A stretch of 64,000 bases of DNA from Coenobita brevimanus (GCA_032717465.1 CM064666.1:5825028-5889027), one strand, 5' to 3'; shown: positions 45,146 to 56,880, counted from the stretch's first letter. Numbers and translations are program-made. Notes: generated by a model from the letters alone, not told the origin.

Positions 45146-47261
45146 CTTGAAGAACAACATGCAGAGGTAGTGAGGGAGCTCTACAAGGGGAAATTTGTTG
45201 TCCACATGTTAGGGAAGAGAGTTCTCTGGCATTGTATTGATTGAACCCATCAACAGAACAATGCAGTGATTAAAGGCAATGGAGGAGCAGTTCGGTTGGC
45301 TGAGGACCCAGCAGCACTTCGTAGGTGGCTAGTGGCTGGACCTGAAATGCTGGATATGAAGCTGCGTCAGGTGCAAAAGATGGAACCACCACCAACAGCT
45401 GACATCATAAGCAGACCCTTAGTGCACAGAAATCTTCCATTGAGAAGGCAAAAGCACATATCAAGACGCTGTGGGAGATAGACAATCCTTTTCAAGAAGA
45501 TTTACCTGACCCTCTGGCGTTAGACACAAAGAACACTGTAGATCTAGATCTTGCTAAAATAGCTGGTACACACCGTGACAGACGAAAAGAGCAATTCCAG
45601 TCATTCTTAGAGGGACTAAAGAATGTCTCTACTACCATCTAATCATGAAAAACAGACCCTCCTTCTTCATACATGACCAGTAGTTTGCAGCTGCAAAGAA
45701 ATGGTACTGAAAGATGACTGTCAGCAGCTGTTCCCGCGACTCTTCATCTCCTGTCTTGAACAGACAGTGTGACTTGCAAGAATTCTTCAAGCATGAGAAC
45801 CAATCAGCTCCTGCTTCCCTCGGTGACAATGGAAAGCTTCATACATGTCAGAAGTCACAGCTGGCTGAAATTCTTCAAGCACAAGTTAATGTTACAGAGA
45901 AAGAACTACATGGAGGTGCTGTCATCATAGATGGTTCAGCACTTATCAAAGCCCTGCCACTACGCACCTCAAAAGATTTTGATGCCTGTGCCAGAGAAGA
46001 CATCCTGCCCAAAGTGGAATTCCATGGTGCCAAGTACAATAGGGTGGATGTAGTGTTTGATGTGTACAAAAAGTCAAGTCTGAAGTCTAAAGCCACGTCA
46101 AAACGAGGACAAGGGATCAGGAGAAGAGTTACAGGAACCAGTAAGACTCCCCCAAACTGGAGAAGCTTTCTGTGAGATGACAAAACCAAGACAGAACTAT
46201 TCCATTTTCACGCGGAGAAAATGTGTGAAGCACAGACGACAAGCACGGTGGTTGTGACATAGGGAGACGATGCCATTAGCAACACAGAGAAGTTCCTAGA
46301 AGCTGTGGCTCCATGCTGTAATGAGGAAGCAGACACACGAATATTTGTGCAGGTTAGGGATGCAGCAATGGAAGGTAGTAAGTCCCTCATCATCAAAGCC
46401 AATAACACTGACGTAGTCGTCATTAAAATATCTGTACTGCCATCATTACAGAAGCTTGGTCTTGATAACATATAGATCGCCTATGGCCAAAGAGCCAGTC
46501 GCCGGTGGATTCCAGTTCATGATGTACTTTCTGCGATAGGGCCCAAGAAACCTAGTGGGATCCATTACTTTCATGCTTTCATTGGCTGTGATGTTGTCTC
46601 TGGCGTCTGTGGGAAAGGAAAGAAAGCTGCATGGCAGACATGGAACGTCTGTGATGACGTTTCAGAAACATTCACCAAACTCAGCCAGTGTTCAACAACA
46701 GTTGCTGATGTTGATCTGCAGAAACTGGAAAGATTTATTGTCCTCATGTACGAAAGATCTAGTGCCAATGGTGCAGACGAGGCAAGACTAAATCTCTTTT
46801 GCTGCAAGCTGATACCATATGGCTCTATTCCACCAACACAGGCAGCCCTCAGTGAACATGCAAAGCGGGCTGACTACCAAGCGTGTGTCATCTGGCGCCA
46901 GGCAACAATCTGCAATCCAGTAACCAGCAGTTCTGTAAACTGAGGATGGATGCAGAAGGGAATGGCACGGCATATAATTTGGACGACCCTTCCCTCGATT
47001 GTGACATGATGTCAGGAGCTGAGCAAATGTTCCGGTGAGAATGACTGCAACCAGAGATGCAATTGCTTTCGCTCTGGACTTTCCTGCACAGCACTCTAGA
47101 GCTGCATATGTGAACAGCAGTAAATGAACTGTCAGGAGAAGCCACAGGAACCAGTGCTAATAGTGAAAATTCTTTTTTATTTTTTATTTTTTACTAAAAG
47201 TGTTATTTTGCATTGATAAATATGTTACAATGGACTTAAAACTATAAAAGAATCATCTGAG

Positions 47262-48835
47262 CATTTTTTTTTTATGTTTTTTTAAAGAACAGAACGGAGG
47301 AAGGAAAAACAAATGACTAAATATATAATCTATACACAAGATTACTGGCGTCCTCCATGCATAAAATGTCTGTAATAGGTGGAATTGAACAGGTGTAGGT
47401 TGAGGATTGGGGGGATACAACTCCGGGGAAGCGAGTTCTAGAGAAATGCAGTTCGAGGAATAAAAGAATTCTGATAGGCAGAAAGTTTGCAATATGGCTG
47501 TGTGACATTCCAGTCATGAACGCTACCAGATGCCTGTGTTGCACGAGGGAAGGTATGGAGAGGTGGCACAATGGACGCAACTTCGTCCAAGCATTTGCCA
47601 TAAAAATGGCTGTAAAACAATGTAAGGGAGGCATCATTAGTTGTAGGGGAGGTAGTTTATTTATAACAGCAGAGTTATTAATAATTCCAACAGCTTTATT
47701 CTGAATATTGTTTAGTTGTTTCAGTGCAACCTCTCCACAACCATTCCACAAGGGTGAGCAATATTCAAGCTGAGTGTGTACATGACTATTATAGCTAACT
47801 GCTCGTTAGTGAAGAAGTTACGGACTCTGTACAATAATCCAAATTTATTTGAGACAGTTTTAGCAAGTAATCTGACATGAGAGGTCCAGCTGAGGGCATT
47901 GTGAAATGAGACACCGAGAATTTCAATATTTTTGGAGATCAGAATATTAGTACCACTGAAGGTAATATATGAATCTGGCAATATTTGTCTGTTAGTAAAT
48001 TGTATTTATTTGGTTTTACTAGCATTAAATGAGAAGGTTGTTTTGTCCCTATTCATTGGTCGTAGATAAGTCTTGATTTATGGAGATGGCTGCACTGAGT
48101 TGAGAGGTATATTAGACTCTGTCAATAGGTGTTTGAGTGTGAATGAACTATTAAGTGGTGAGTTATCTGCATATGAATGGATGGGATTGTGGGTGACAGA
48201 TAAGAGATTATTATTATGAACCAGGAACAGAGTTGGCACCAGAACTGATTCCTGTGGCACGCCAGCATTAAGTGAGTGGAAATTGGAATATACACCATCA
48301 ACTTTTACTTCTATTTTTCTGTCGCTGAGATATGAGGATAGCAGAGGAATTAAGGACGTTGGTCCATAGCAAGGGAGTTTGAACAGCAGGGACTGGTGCC
48401 ACAATCTGTTGAAAGCTTTAAAAATATCAAGAGCTATTGCATGAGTTTTTCCATGTTGGTCAATTGATTGATCGAGGGTATCAGTCAGGAGATTTACTAT
48501 GTCAGTGGTGGATCTTTCGTGGCGAAAACCATATTGTCTATCACTAATGAAGTTGTTGGATTCAAGTTGTTTAACTATGTGCTTATTAATTAATATTTCA
48601 AATATTTTACCAAGATGTGGCCGCTATTGATCTGTAATCAGAGGGGTCAGAACTTCCTTTCTTTGGAATTGAATGGACATTGGCTTCTTTGCATGAATTA
48701 CGGAATGAAGTATGTATGCATAGTCTGAATAATTTAACTAGAACAGAGGCAAGTTTGGGGGAACACTTCTTCAAAACAATTGGAGGAATTCCATCTTGGC
48801 CTGGAGCTTTCTTGGTGGCTTGAAAACATACATAT
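47262..48835 (-). mobile_element. CR1/Jockey-type LINE F, 5'-truncated
   Basis: Minus strand, with an A-rich 3' end at about 47262-47285 (T-runs on plus). Its 5' truncation falls at about 48820-48835, next to repeat H2. Unlike families A-C it ends in poly(A), as usual for CR1/Jockey LINEs. Confidence 0.8.
47317..48830 (-). pseudogene. Reverse transcriptase of LINE F, broken
   Basis: In reading order: KAPGQDGIPP-like start (about 48815), LGKIFEILINKHI (about 48615), QYGFRHERSTTD (about 48530), IALDISRAFNRLWHQSLL (motif A, about 48430-48385), LNAGVPQ (about 48260) and YADNSPL in place of YADDSTL (about 48155), so the second catalytic Asp is replaced. Then LGVSFHNALSWTSH (about 47900), YTLSLNI (about 47770) and a C-terminal piece to 47317. 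Several frameshifts separate the parts. Confidence 0.8.
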
Positions 48836-49045
48836 CGACACCATGATCATTCAGATTGATCCACTACATCAATTTCTATCAGCAAAATCAACTTTTGAAG
48901 GTCAGTGTGGTGGCCATCTTGAATAATAGCTGCCATTTTTCGATTTTCAAATGGCCAATCAGGCAGACGTTACTAGTGACCATTAAGGAATTACCATGCC
49001 AAATTTGGTGCATCTATCATCATTAGCATGATTCTCTTGAAAATT
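48836..49045 (-). repeat. Dispersed repeat H, right copy H2
   Basis: In reverse it contains CCTGATTGGCCATTTG, AAGATGGCCACCACACTGAC and GTCGATATGTATGTTTTCAAG, as in H1. It is inverted relative to H1. Confidence 0.7.
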
Positions 49046-50430
49046 GCATTTAGCTGCTCCACTACATACACAACTCTCTAATCTATAATCCACATCCCGA
49101 ATTTAGTTCAAAGTGCTAACAAGCTGGGGTAAAAGACCAATCCAAACTCTCCTGATCAGCTTTAGAATTGAACCTGGGGTTTCTCGGTTGCAGACCAAAT
49201 ATACTTACCATGATGCTCCTACCACCACGCCAACCCTGGGCAGATTCACAAACTTATGATTTCCTGCTTGTCGTAACTAAGATTTGTTTTTGCAGGGAGA
49301 GAAACAAGACATATGAAAAACTTCGGTACACTCCTTCCCTTGTAATTCCCACAAAACTCTTCCCTGTCCAAACTGGGATTTCTATTTGCAGGAACAACAA
49401 GACACACGGTAAGATTCATACACACTCCCATCCCTGTCTGCCCTGAATAAATATATCTTGGTTGTGAGGGACCACTGATAACACGACTGTTTGTGAATCC
49501 CTGACCGGGATCCTAAAGGGGTTTCTCTAGAAGCTGTCAACTGTCTATATGCCTATCTATCTGTCTATCTTTCTATCTGCCAGTATATCTGTTTGCCTGT
49601 CTATCTGTCTGGCTGTCCGACTGTATGTATGTATGCATATCTTTTTACCGTCCACATGACAAAGTCAGAGCAGGGAGTTGCTATCACTTGTATCAATAGG
49701 TGACCGTCCATAGAGTTGGGCAGCAGGGCGGCTGACCAGGTGTAGAAATTTCGTTACCAGGTCAGAACTCAGAGAGTATTCACTATAGAGTCATGGAATT
49801 TCACATAGTTACGTGTCGTAGAGTGAACTGGTGCCTTTTGATAGGTAGAATGTTGTGCCTTGAGTAATTTTTTTAAATAGTGAAAAAGTAAAAAAAAAAA
49901 AAAAAAAAACACGTTTCCAGGTTAGGACTCAGAAACCAATACTGATACAGGCTTCACACCCTCCAGGAATATGTGTTAATGTGCCTTTCGGTGCCTTTGG
50001 TAGTTAGAATGCCTTGAGATTATAGTAATGATATGAAATTGCAAAAATCAATAAAACTGGTCATTTTAATGCATTGTTCTATTAAAACTTTGCAACGATT
50101 GCACCTAGGAGGCAGAAATTGTACATGACAAATGATTATAGATATATTTGATTATGAATGAAGTTTCGTGACTGTACCTATTATGTAATCATAAACAATA
50201 GCTGCTTGAATTAAAAAGGCACAAGTCATAATTTCATCAGATCTGCTCATAACATCATTATTACCATGAATAAACTACTGAAATTTTTAAGTTTTAATGT
50301 CTCTGTGTTATACAGAAGGAGGGGGGGGGGAGGGCCGTTATGTGCTTGGTTAGGTGTGCAGGGAGGTGGGGGGGTACGTGCTTGGTCAGGCAGAGAGTTG
50401 CAACAGGGTTGTGTTGCCAATGTTTTCTAT
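49046..50430. other. Non-coding stretch with short repeats
   Basis: Two diverged copies of a ~95-bp unit (TTTGCAGG and ACAAGACA motifs) lie at about 49268-49440. CTAT/CTGT-rich simple repeat lies at 49545-49640. Runs of A (about 49892) and G (about 50321) occur. No gene is seen. Confidence 0.5.
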
Positions 50431-50605
50431 TGATCTATCTATCTGTTTTTCTATTTTCCGTCTATCTGTCTATCTATAGCCAGGCCCCTTTACCCTAGAA
50501 GAGTGACCACAAACAAATTTCCTCCATGTCATTCTGTCTTCCACCATTAGGCTGCCCTGTTTCCAGGTAACCCTCTTCCCTAACTAATACGAGTATACAT
50601 CTCCA
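50431..50605 (-). mobile_element. 3' end fragment of an RTE family-A-like LINE
   Basis: In reverse it reads GAAACAGGGCAGCC, then GACATGGAGGAAATTTG and TTTGTGGTCACTC, then a (TAGA/CAGA)n tail. This mirrors the family-A 3' end (27840-27936) with more divergence. Confidence 0.7.
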
Positions 50606-50987
50606 GCCCATCCCTCTATTTCATCAACAGTTTCCTTTTGCTCTTCCCTGTCCACTATGTAATGTGATATCTGGAGACTCACACAGTCTGGACCCCTCCC
50701 TTATCTTGCATTTTTTTTTTTTTTAGCACATCAACCCTCCCTTAAATCTGGTGACTCGCTTTTTTCATTTATTCCTCTCACCGCCAGTTGGTTTTATTCA
50801 GTCAAATACCTGTTGTATCGAAAGGCTTAATAAAGACTACCAATCTCCAAAAATTCAGAAAACCTCTCTCAAAGTAAATATAATAATCTAAAGGTATCGA
50901 TAGTAAACACAAACTACATCATGGGATGAAGACGGCGATTTGTGCTGAGGTGAATGTATTCGCCCTAATTATAGGGAAACTGTACTG

Positions 50988-51049
<62 letters not shown>

Positions 51050-51283
51050 CAGAAGCCTTAATCTTGGATCGGTTGGCCACTGTCTCTTACCTCATTAATG
51101 ATAGCGTCTAAGGTAGATTTTTATTTGTAATAACACCAGATGATTTTATTCATCATTGGGTGTGTCATAGATGCCCATGAATGTTAAAAGAAATATAATG
51201 CGAAGTTCCATATTCGCGGCTGAAGCATGTTAATAATTAACATTTCTGGTTCCTTAAGATATTCTTGAACATAGTAAAATATT
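50606..51283. other. Non-coding stretch with (TA)n
   Basis: (TA)n at 50993-51047, otherwise nothing recognised. A decayed upstream part of the Penelope-like element may lie in its last 100 bp. Confidence 0.5.
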
Positions 51284-51727
51284 TTGTGTACAGCTAAAAT
51301 GACCTTCAAAATGAACAATTGGCAGTCAAACAGATTATACACTATTGTACGTTATGTATGCATTGTCAAGAACAGCCCTTTCAGTAATTCAGACGTTGTT
51401 TACAAAATCCCGTGTAAAAGCTGTAACAAATTTTACATAGGACAATCTGGAAAAGATTTGGAAACTAGAATCTCACAACATAAATACAGTGTAAGGACAG
51501 CCCAACAGAGTAGTGGTTTATTTCAGCACAAGGCATCCAGTGATCACCATACTGACTGGACAGGCTCCAAGATTCTAGCAAGATCAAAAAGCTTAGATGA
51601 AAGAAATGTAATAGAATCTTGTCTAATTTCTGGCACATATGAAAAGAATGTAAACATGAGCTATGGTCATTTTAAGTGTGATAAATTGTTAACTGAATTA
51701 ATTTTAAAGCAGTATCCCCCATACTAA
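51284..51727 (+). CDS. GIY-YIG endonuclease domain of a Penelope-like element (partial)
   Basis: An uninterrupted C-terminal frame. VVYKIPCKSCNKFYIGQSG (about 51390-51445) is the GIY-YIG core with its preceding Cys pair. TRISQHKYSV supplies the conserved Arg and His. SLDERNVIESCLI (about 51592) carries the Glu. In Penelope-like elements this domain sits C-terminal to the RT and nicks the target DNA. The true N-terminus is lost; the start codon given is only the first one in the frame. Confidence 0.8.
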   Translation: MCTAKMTFKMNNWQSNRLYTIVRYVCIVKNSPFSNSDVVYKIPCKSCNKFYIGQSGKDLETRISQHKYSVRTAQQSSGLFQHKASSDHHTDWTGSKILARSKSLDERNVIESCLISGTYEKNVNMSYGHFKCDKLLTELILKQYPPY

Positions 51728-51828
51728 ACACGTGATTGTTCCCTGTCATCTCCTGGTGGTGTAATCACACCTGTGTGGGACGCACCAAGCATTAATCCTC
51801 TAGGTCTTAAGTTAAGCAACAGTATTTA

Positions 51829-51930
51829 TCACCTCCTCCCTCCCCCCTCTCCCCTTCCCCCTTCCCCTCCTCCCCTCCCCCTTCCCCCTCCCTCCCACTC
51901 CCCTTTCCTCCCCTCCTAATCCCTTCTCCT
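51829..51930 (+). repeat. Polypyrimidine tract, about 100 nt
   Basis: CCTCCCTCCCCCCTCTCCCC-type sequence with almost no purines. It lies inside the 3' region of the Penelope-like element. Confidence 0.95.
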
Positions 51931-52201
51931 TTGTCACATGCATTATTAGATTCAGGTCATCCTTTGTTGTGTTCCACTCCCTGCTGCAGGTGACCATAAG
52001 TTAAGCTGCAGGTAAAAACTCAGGTCATCCATTGTTCTGTGTGCCACTACCTGCTGCGGGTGTGCATAAAAGACCTCTACCCTTTACGTTTCTGTCTCAC
52101 TCTGTCTGAAGATGTAATATACGAAAGTACTCACTGTCGCTCCTTTCATTTCTCCTGTGGTTAGTTTGCATACATATCTTCACGGTGAAGTGAAGTCTCT
52201 G

Positions 52202-52202
<1 letters not shown>

Positions 52203-52266
<64 letters not shown>

Positions 52267-52285
52267 TATATATATATATATATAT
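52203..52285. repeat. (TA)n microsatellite
   Basis: About 40 TA units with one GA interruption near 52264. Confidence 0.97.
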
Positions 52286-52326
52286 TATACGAGGTGCTAC
52301 GCAACTTTTGGGTAGCACCTCGTATA
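52286..52326. repeat. Perfect 15-bp hairpin flanked by TA
   Basis: Arms 52286-52300 (TATACGAGGTGCTAC) and 52312-52326 are exact reverse complements; the loop is 11 nt. It directly follows (TA)n. Confidence 0.95.
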
Positions 52327-52345
52327 CAGATAGATGCTCCCCCGC

Positions 52346-52348
<3 letters not shown>

Positions 52349-52401
<53 letters not shown>
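52349..52401. repeat. (GT)n microsatellite
   Basis: About 26 GT units followed by (GTT)n. Confidence 0.97.
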
Positions 52402-52402
<1 letters not shown>

Positions 52403-53180
52403 GTTGTTGTTGGCCTCTTATGTGGAGTCACGCATTTCTAAGAATCTTAAAATAATTATAGTTGTATTTTTTGCTGCATCTTGTATTATACCCTGATGAT
52501 ATTTGGAAAAAAAAAAATTGTCTTTGCTTCTTCATGAGACAAAGACCGTATTCCATGTGCTATAGAAGGCTCTATAACACCTTCACCTCAGTTGTTTATT
52601 TTGCATATCACACCAATATGTTCCCTTGCATATCAAAGCCTAGTAGGGGTATCCGACGTTCCCGAGCCAAAAAGCCGAACACTCTAACCCTTTGTTCTAG
52701 TTCAGTCATTCTTTCTACTCCAGAAAGACCACGTACCTCTTCTGCTTTTGAAGAGGGATTATAAAAGGTCCAGTAACTTTCTATTTCAGCTTTTCCAGAC
52801 TAATGCACATCATTTTTGCGCATTTGTTTACTATTAGCAGTGACGTCAAATGACCTCGGAAGTCAACTTCAAATAGCCTATGTCCGAAATGGAGGTCATG
52901 TGAGTCTCCATGCCAAAACTTGGGCTGCAGGGATACCCGGCGTTGCCCGGGCCAAAGAGGCAAACGCTCTACCGATGACCTAAAATGACCCAGATCTGAA
53001 TTTGGCCCCCTTAAAACTATCCTTCGGTCACCCTGGTTCAGAATATATATGAGTCTGAGGGTCTCTGGTCTTTTTTTGGGCATCAATGAAGAACAAATAA
53101 TGCCGCTCTTTTATATACTGTTTGCTATGTAGATTTAAGAAAAAAGTATTTGGAGCAATCGCTCCCAAAATGTTTCTTCA
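52402..53180. other. Non-coding stretch with a repeated short motif
   Basis: GGGTATCCGACGTTCCCGAG (about 52646) and GGATACCCGGCGTTGCCCGG (about 52928) are related 50-bp blocks ending in CGAACACTCTA and AAACGCTCTACC. Their nature is unknown. No gene is seen. Confidence 0.5.
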
Positions 53181-53480
53181 CGGTGGCTGAGGTATTCTAC
53201 CGTCTCAAAGGACTCAGGTTCCAATCCCTGCTGGGACAGAGAACAGCTTATTAATTTCAGTTTCGCCAAAGCAGACATGATTGATCTACCATAATACCCT
53301 TTAACATGTCGCAAAATACCCCCGCTAATATCAAAACATCAGACCTATTTGAGAAAGCCATAGCATGTATTCAATATGGACGGTGGATGTTAGAGCCGCG
53401 GTGGTGACATGTGGAGGCGAAGTACGCGGGAGGACTGCTGGGCCTCGGGGAACGGGCTCTTAATCCTATGACCAGAGTAG
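53181..53480 (+). mobile_element. tRNA-type SINE, copy S2
   Basis: A-box-like TGGCTGAGGTATT (about 53185) and B-box-like GGTTCCAATCCC (about 53218) open the element. The body matches S1, including CAATATGGACGGTGGATGTTAG (in pieces) near 53371. It has no long A tail. Confidence 0.78.
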
Positions 53481-54224
53481 GTCCAGTAGAAGAAAATAGG
53501 TTTTAAATATTCATCATTCCATCATTATTGCCAAGCTCTTAAATAGATTAATACTATATTAGATGCTTGTCACGAAGAAGTGTTATGTTAAAACTGTTGA
53601 GCCGTGGTCTTGTCCTTTTCAAGCAACGAGCTACGTGAATTAAGATGCAAAGGAAGGAAAATCCCTGCCAAGTTAACCAGCCCTCCAATATAATTACACT
53701 TGGCCATCCACTGCGCTGAAGGAGTTAGTATGTTCAGGCCATATAATAACAATATGAATAATAATAAATTCCTTACATTATATTACCAGTACTACAGCTA
53801 ATATTTGCTAAACGGCTGAGTGTGGCTACACCCACGAATTTATATCCAGTGACAGTATAACTGTACTGGCTGAAGGTGTGTGGCAAGTCCCACCACATTA
53901 TGCATAAGCACTCTTTACACCTTTACAACAATAAATACATCACCCACTCACTCAATTAATCAATCAAAATCAACCATCATCATCTTATAATGAGTCAGTA
54001 GTAGTAACACTAGTATAAGCATTAGTAGTAGTACAAGTAATGCTCCATAATCTCACCGAATGGGAAGAAAGGGGACTGGTAGCACCTGCACTGGTTGAGC
54101 AACCTGGGACAAGTAACAATAACATATTAATCTGAAGCAACCCTGCGCTCACTTACTCGCTGTCCTCAGTTGCCAGTGCTTTCCACCATCTACAACACCC
54201 ACATGTTATCGGTTGACCACTTGA
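53481..54224. other. Unassigned stretch
   Basis: Short (ATA)n and (AGT)n tracts occur. The block at about 53590-53740 shares TTGGCCATC-type words with 30520-30570. No gene is seen. Confidence 0.45.
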
Positions 54225-54369
54225 ACACTGTAACGCATATTTCAAGTAGGATGAGGACAGCGAGCACAGAAACGAATAGCATCAACAGTATCAGATGTTT
54301 CAACATATAGAATGTCATCATCAGTGGTCTATAAGGAAAAACAAATAATAAGACAAAACACTAAAAGCA

Positions 54370-54925
54370 AGAAGCGGTGTCAAGCCACAGCAAACCCGTC
54401 CCCGACAGTCACTTTGGCCCTGACGCATAAACACAACTGGATATCTAGTCAAAGATGTTACATATCAAAATTGAAGTAAATTGGGTGAAATTTTATGATT
54501 TTATGTCCATTTGAAATTTTAGGCTCTACCCATCTGACGCTGACCCCCCAACAACTAACTGGGGGGTGACCCCCCTGATGTAAATGAGCCATGTTGTAGG
54601 ACGCAGATTTGAAAGATACTCCTTAAGATTTTGGTTTCATGTCAATATGACATATTTGAAAGTTATAAAAAAAAAAAAAAAAGATTTTTTGTCTAAATTT
54701 TTTTTTTTTTTACATTTTTTGGCCTACAGCCTGGGCCTTGGTCCAATATGGCCCCAAATTTAATCAGGTGATCAGAAGGTCATTGTCCATCATCCCTGTA
54801 ATTTTAGTCAAAATTGCTCCAGTAGTTTTCGTGTCAACTTGTTAACACACAGACAAACAAACAAACAGACAAACCGAGTGAAAACAATCCCAGTCCCCGA
54901 GTCCCTTCGGGGCGAGGAGCGGCAA
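54370..54925 (+). repeat. Repeat D, copy D1 (plus)
   Basis: Starts near AAGAAGCGGTGTCAAG and ends near GGGGCGAGGAGCGG. It has ACACAACTGGATAT, ACTTGTTAACACACAGACAAAC and GTGAAAACAATCCC. Its partner D2 is inverted at 55485-56040. No ORF is present. Confidence 0.75.
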
Positions 54926-55066
54926 ATATTTCCTAAAAAAGCTGTAATAAAAAATGATGATACAAATGTATAAAACCAGTGAGAAATGAAACCTAGACAG
55001 GTACTACAGGCATAGTGTTGTTTAGAGATGGGTTTTGGGTCTTGATGTACAAAGATTCAATCAATC

Positions 55067-55420
55067 TTAAGTTACTATTTGATATACAAGATAATATTTT
55101 AAAACAATCATTTTTTTAAGTGTATCACAAGATTCATACTGGTCTCTTACTGCTGAGTGAGGAGTGGACCTTAGTCTTTGTCCGGGCGTCCTCCGCGGCC
55201 ATGAGCTCGTCTGTCCTAAACTTGAAAATACAGATAGTGCTGCCATCATTCCCGGCCTGGCAACCTGGGCAAGTGAGATAAATGACGACTGATGAGCGTA
55301 GGTCGAACGGAGCAGGGTCCATAACGTGAAAGAAGGAGCCAGTTTTGAATGGACTTTTTAATATAATCGTAGTCAATTTTGGGATAAAATTTAGCAAGAG
55401 ATCGAATTAAACATTCTTTC
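55067..55420 (-). pseudogene. GIY-YIG endonuclease domain of the minus-strand Penelope-like element
   Basis: KTGSFFHVMDPAPFDLRSS, VVIYLTCPGCQAG, DGSTI and FKFRTDE show the domain; the usual Tyr of the YIG box is Asp here (AGNDGST). It ends near 55067 after HSSLSSKRPV-like sequence with a frame change. Decayed. Confidence 0.7.
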
Positions 55421-55484
55421 ATTGGATGGGAAATATTACCGCAGTAGGATACCTAAGACAAAATACCTTCGTACTGGCAGTAGG

Positions 55485-56040
55485 GATTGGTAGTTACCCA
55501 TCCCCTCCCAGGAGGAGGTCAGAGACGGGTATTGTTTTCACTCGGTTTGTATGTTTGTTTGTCTGTCCATTTGTCTGTTAACTACTTTATGCGAAAGCTA
55601 CTGGTGTAATTTTGATTCAAATAACAGCAATGATTGGCCATGACCTTCTGATCACTTGATTAAAATTTGTGCCAGTGTGGGCCAAGGCTGAGGCTGTAGG
55701 TCAAAAAAAGTAAATAAAAATATTTTATTTTTTACAATATCTCCTTTCAAATTCATCATATCAACATGAAACCAAAATCTAAAGGTGCATTTTTCAAATC
55801 TGCATCCTATAACATGCCTCATTACATCGGGGGGGGGGGTCACCCACCAGGAAGAAGAAGGGGGGGTCAATCTCAGGTGAGCCAGGTCTAAAATTCCAAA
55901 TGAGCATGAAATTGTCAATTTTCACCCAACTTACTCCAAATTTAATATGTGACACCTTTCACTACATCCTGTTGTGTTTTTACATCAGCACTAAAATGAC
56001 TGTCAGGACGGGTGTAATGTGCCTTGACACCTCTTCTTGT
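55485..56040 (-). repeat. Repeat D, copy D2 (minus)
   Basis: Reverse complement of D1, with about 560 bp between the copies. Words kept include GTTTTCACTCGGTTTGT, CTTCTGATCACTTGATTAAA and ATGAAACCAAAATCT. Confidence 0.75.
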
Positions 56041-56880
56041 TTAGGCAGGTAATGACTGTTTATAAACTTCCTTACATGAAGACAGAACAGGTTTTCACTA
56101 TAGCCATTATTTATAAAACATTTTCTTAGGAAGAGAATCTCATCATGCAAGAGAGAATATGTCGATGAGAGGAAGAATGCTCTGTGTAACAATGTCTGAA
56201 CAGCATCGCCTACATTTTACAACAATGGCTGAAAAAACTGCTACCCAAACACGAGAAAGTAGGCTTATGAAATACTTAACACCAAAATTTACCATTATCT
56301 TTCTTAATCACAATATCCAAAAATGGGATACAACTGTTAGGCTCCCTTTCAAACGTGAACTATTGCATATCATTATGATTAGTGTTAATATAGTGCAAAA
56401 AGTCATAAGCATGGCTTTCATCTCTATATATGACAAATGTTTCATCGACATACCTTTCGTACATCCATTGTTTAATATTACTCAGACAATCTCTTAGTCA
56501 GAATGGCTCGTAAGAGCATATAAGATCTTAGCAAATGTTGGTCCAAGGTTCGATCCCAGAGCAACACCATTAATTTGTTTATAGAGTTCTTTATTGAATA
56601 TGAACAAACCATTCCTCACACAATGGGACAAAAGTTCTTTGAATATATACTTTGTCATTCCTTTGAAAAGTTCAGTTTCTCTATAGAACAGTTCCGAATT
56701 TATGTCTACAGTTTCATCATTGGGAATATTTGTAAACAGGGAGGTAACATCAAAACTAAGTTTAAAATGTGTCAGGTATATTAACTTTAAAAAGGGAATC
56801 TGTAAACTCATGTGAATTTTTAACTGTGAACTTATTAGTATTTAAAACACTCAAAAGTGGATCAAGAAATTTTGTATTTT
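56041..56880 (-). pseudogene. Reverse transcriptase of the minus-strand Penelope-like element (partial)
   Basis: FDVTSLFTNIPNDETVDI (about 56755-56700) is RT motif A of Penelope-type enzymes. NKELYKQINGVALGSNLGP (about 56600-56540) is the next motif. A YERYVDETFVIY-like segment near 56460 holds the catalytic box, with DE in place of DD. The upstream RT and N-terminus are missing. Confidence 0.78.

Larger units (their letters stand above)
43124..47135 (+). pseudogene. Decayed gene of an unnamed invertebrate repetitive protein family with CXC-like end
   Basis: Reading the frames in order gives: HSFREDNFKLYFETLSELIP and VRWLPVYL (43170-43290); after the palindrome LEEQHAEVVRELYKGKF (45146 on); HQQNNAVIKGNGGAVRL (about 45250); a frameshifted EIDNPFQEDLPDPLALDTK (about 45480); 45714-46175 with DGSALIKALP; EEADTRIFVQVRDAAMEG (about 46325); NNTDVVVI; YFHAFIGCDVVSGVCGKG (about 46565); LERFIVLMYERSS; and a Cys-rich end with NQRCNCFRSGLSC (about 47050-47090). 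I know this order from many invertebrate predicted proteins present in large copy number, with no settled function. The DTDVVV stretch suggests a metal-dependent nuclease-like fold, which is only a guess. Several stops and frameshifts and a 1.8-kb insertion make it a pseudogene. Confidence 0.7.
51284..52195 (+). mobile_element. Penelope-like element, 3' part (plus strand)
   Basis: A GIY-YIG endonuclease ORF is followed by about 470 bp of 3' region that ends with GTCTGAAGATGTAATATACGAAAG, the kind of segment found at Penelope 3' ends. The reverse transcriptase is absent, so it is 5'-truncated. A (TA)n tract follows directly. A CAGGTCATCC...CTGCTGC unit is repeated at about 51953 and 52020. Confidence 0.75.
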
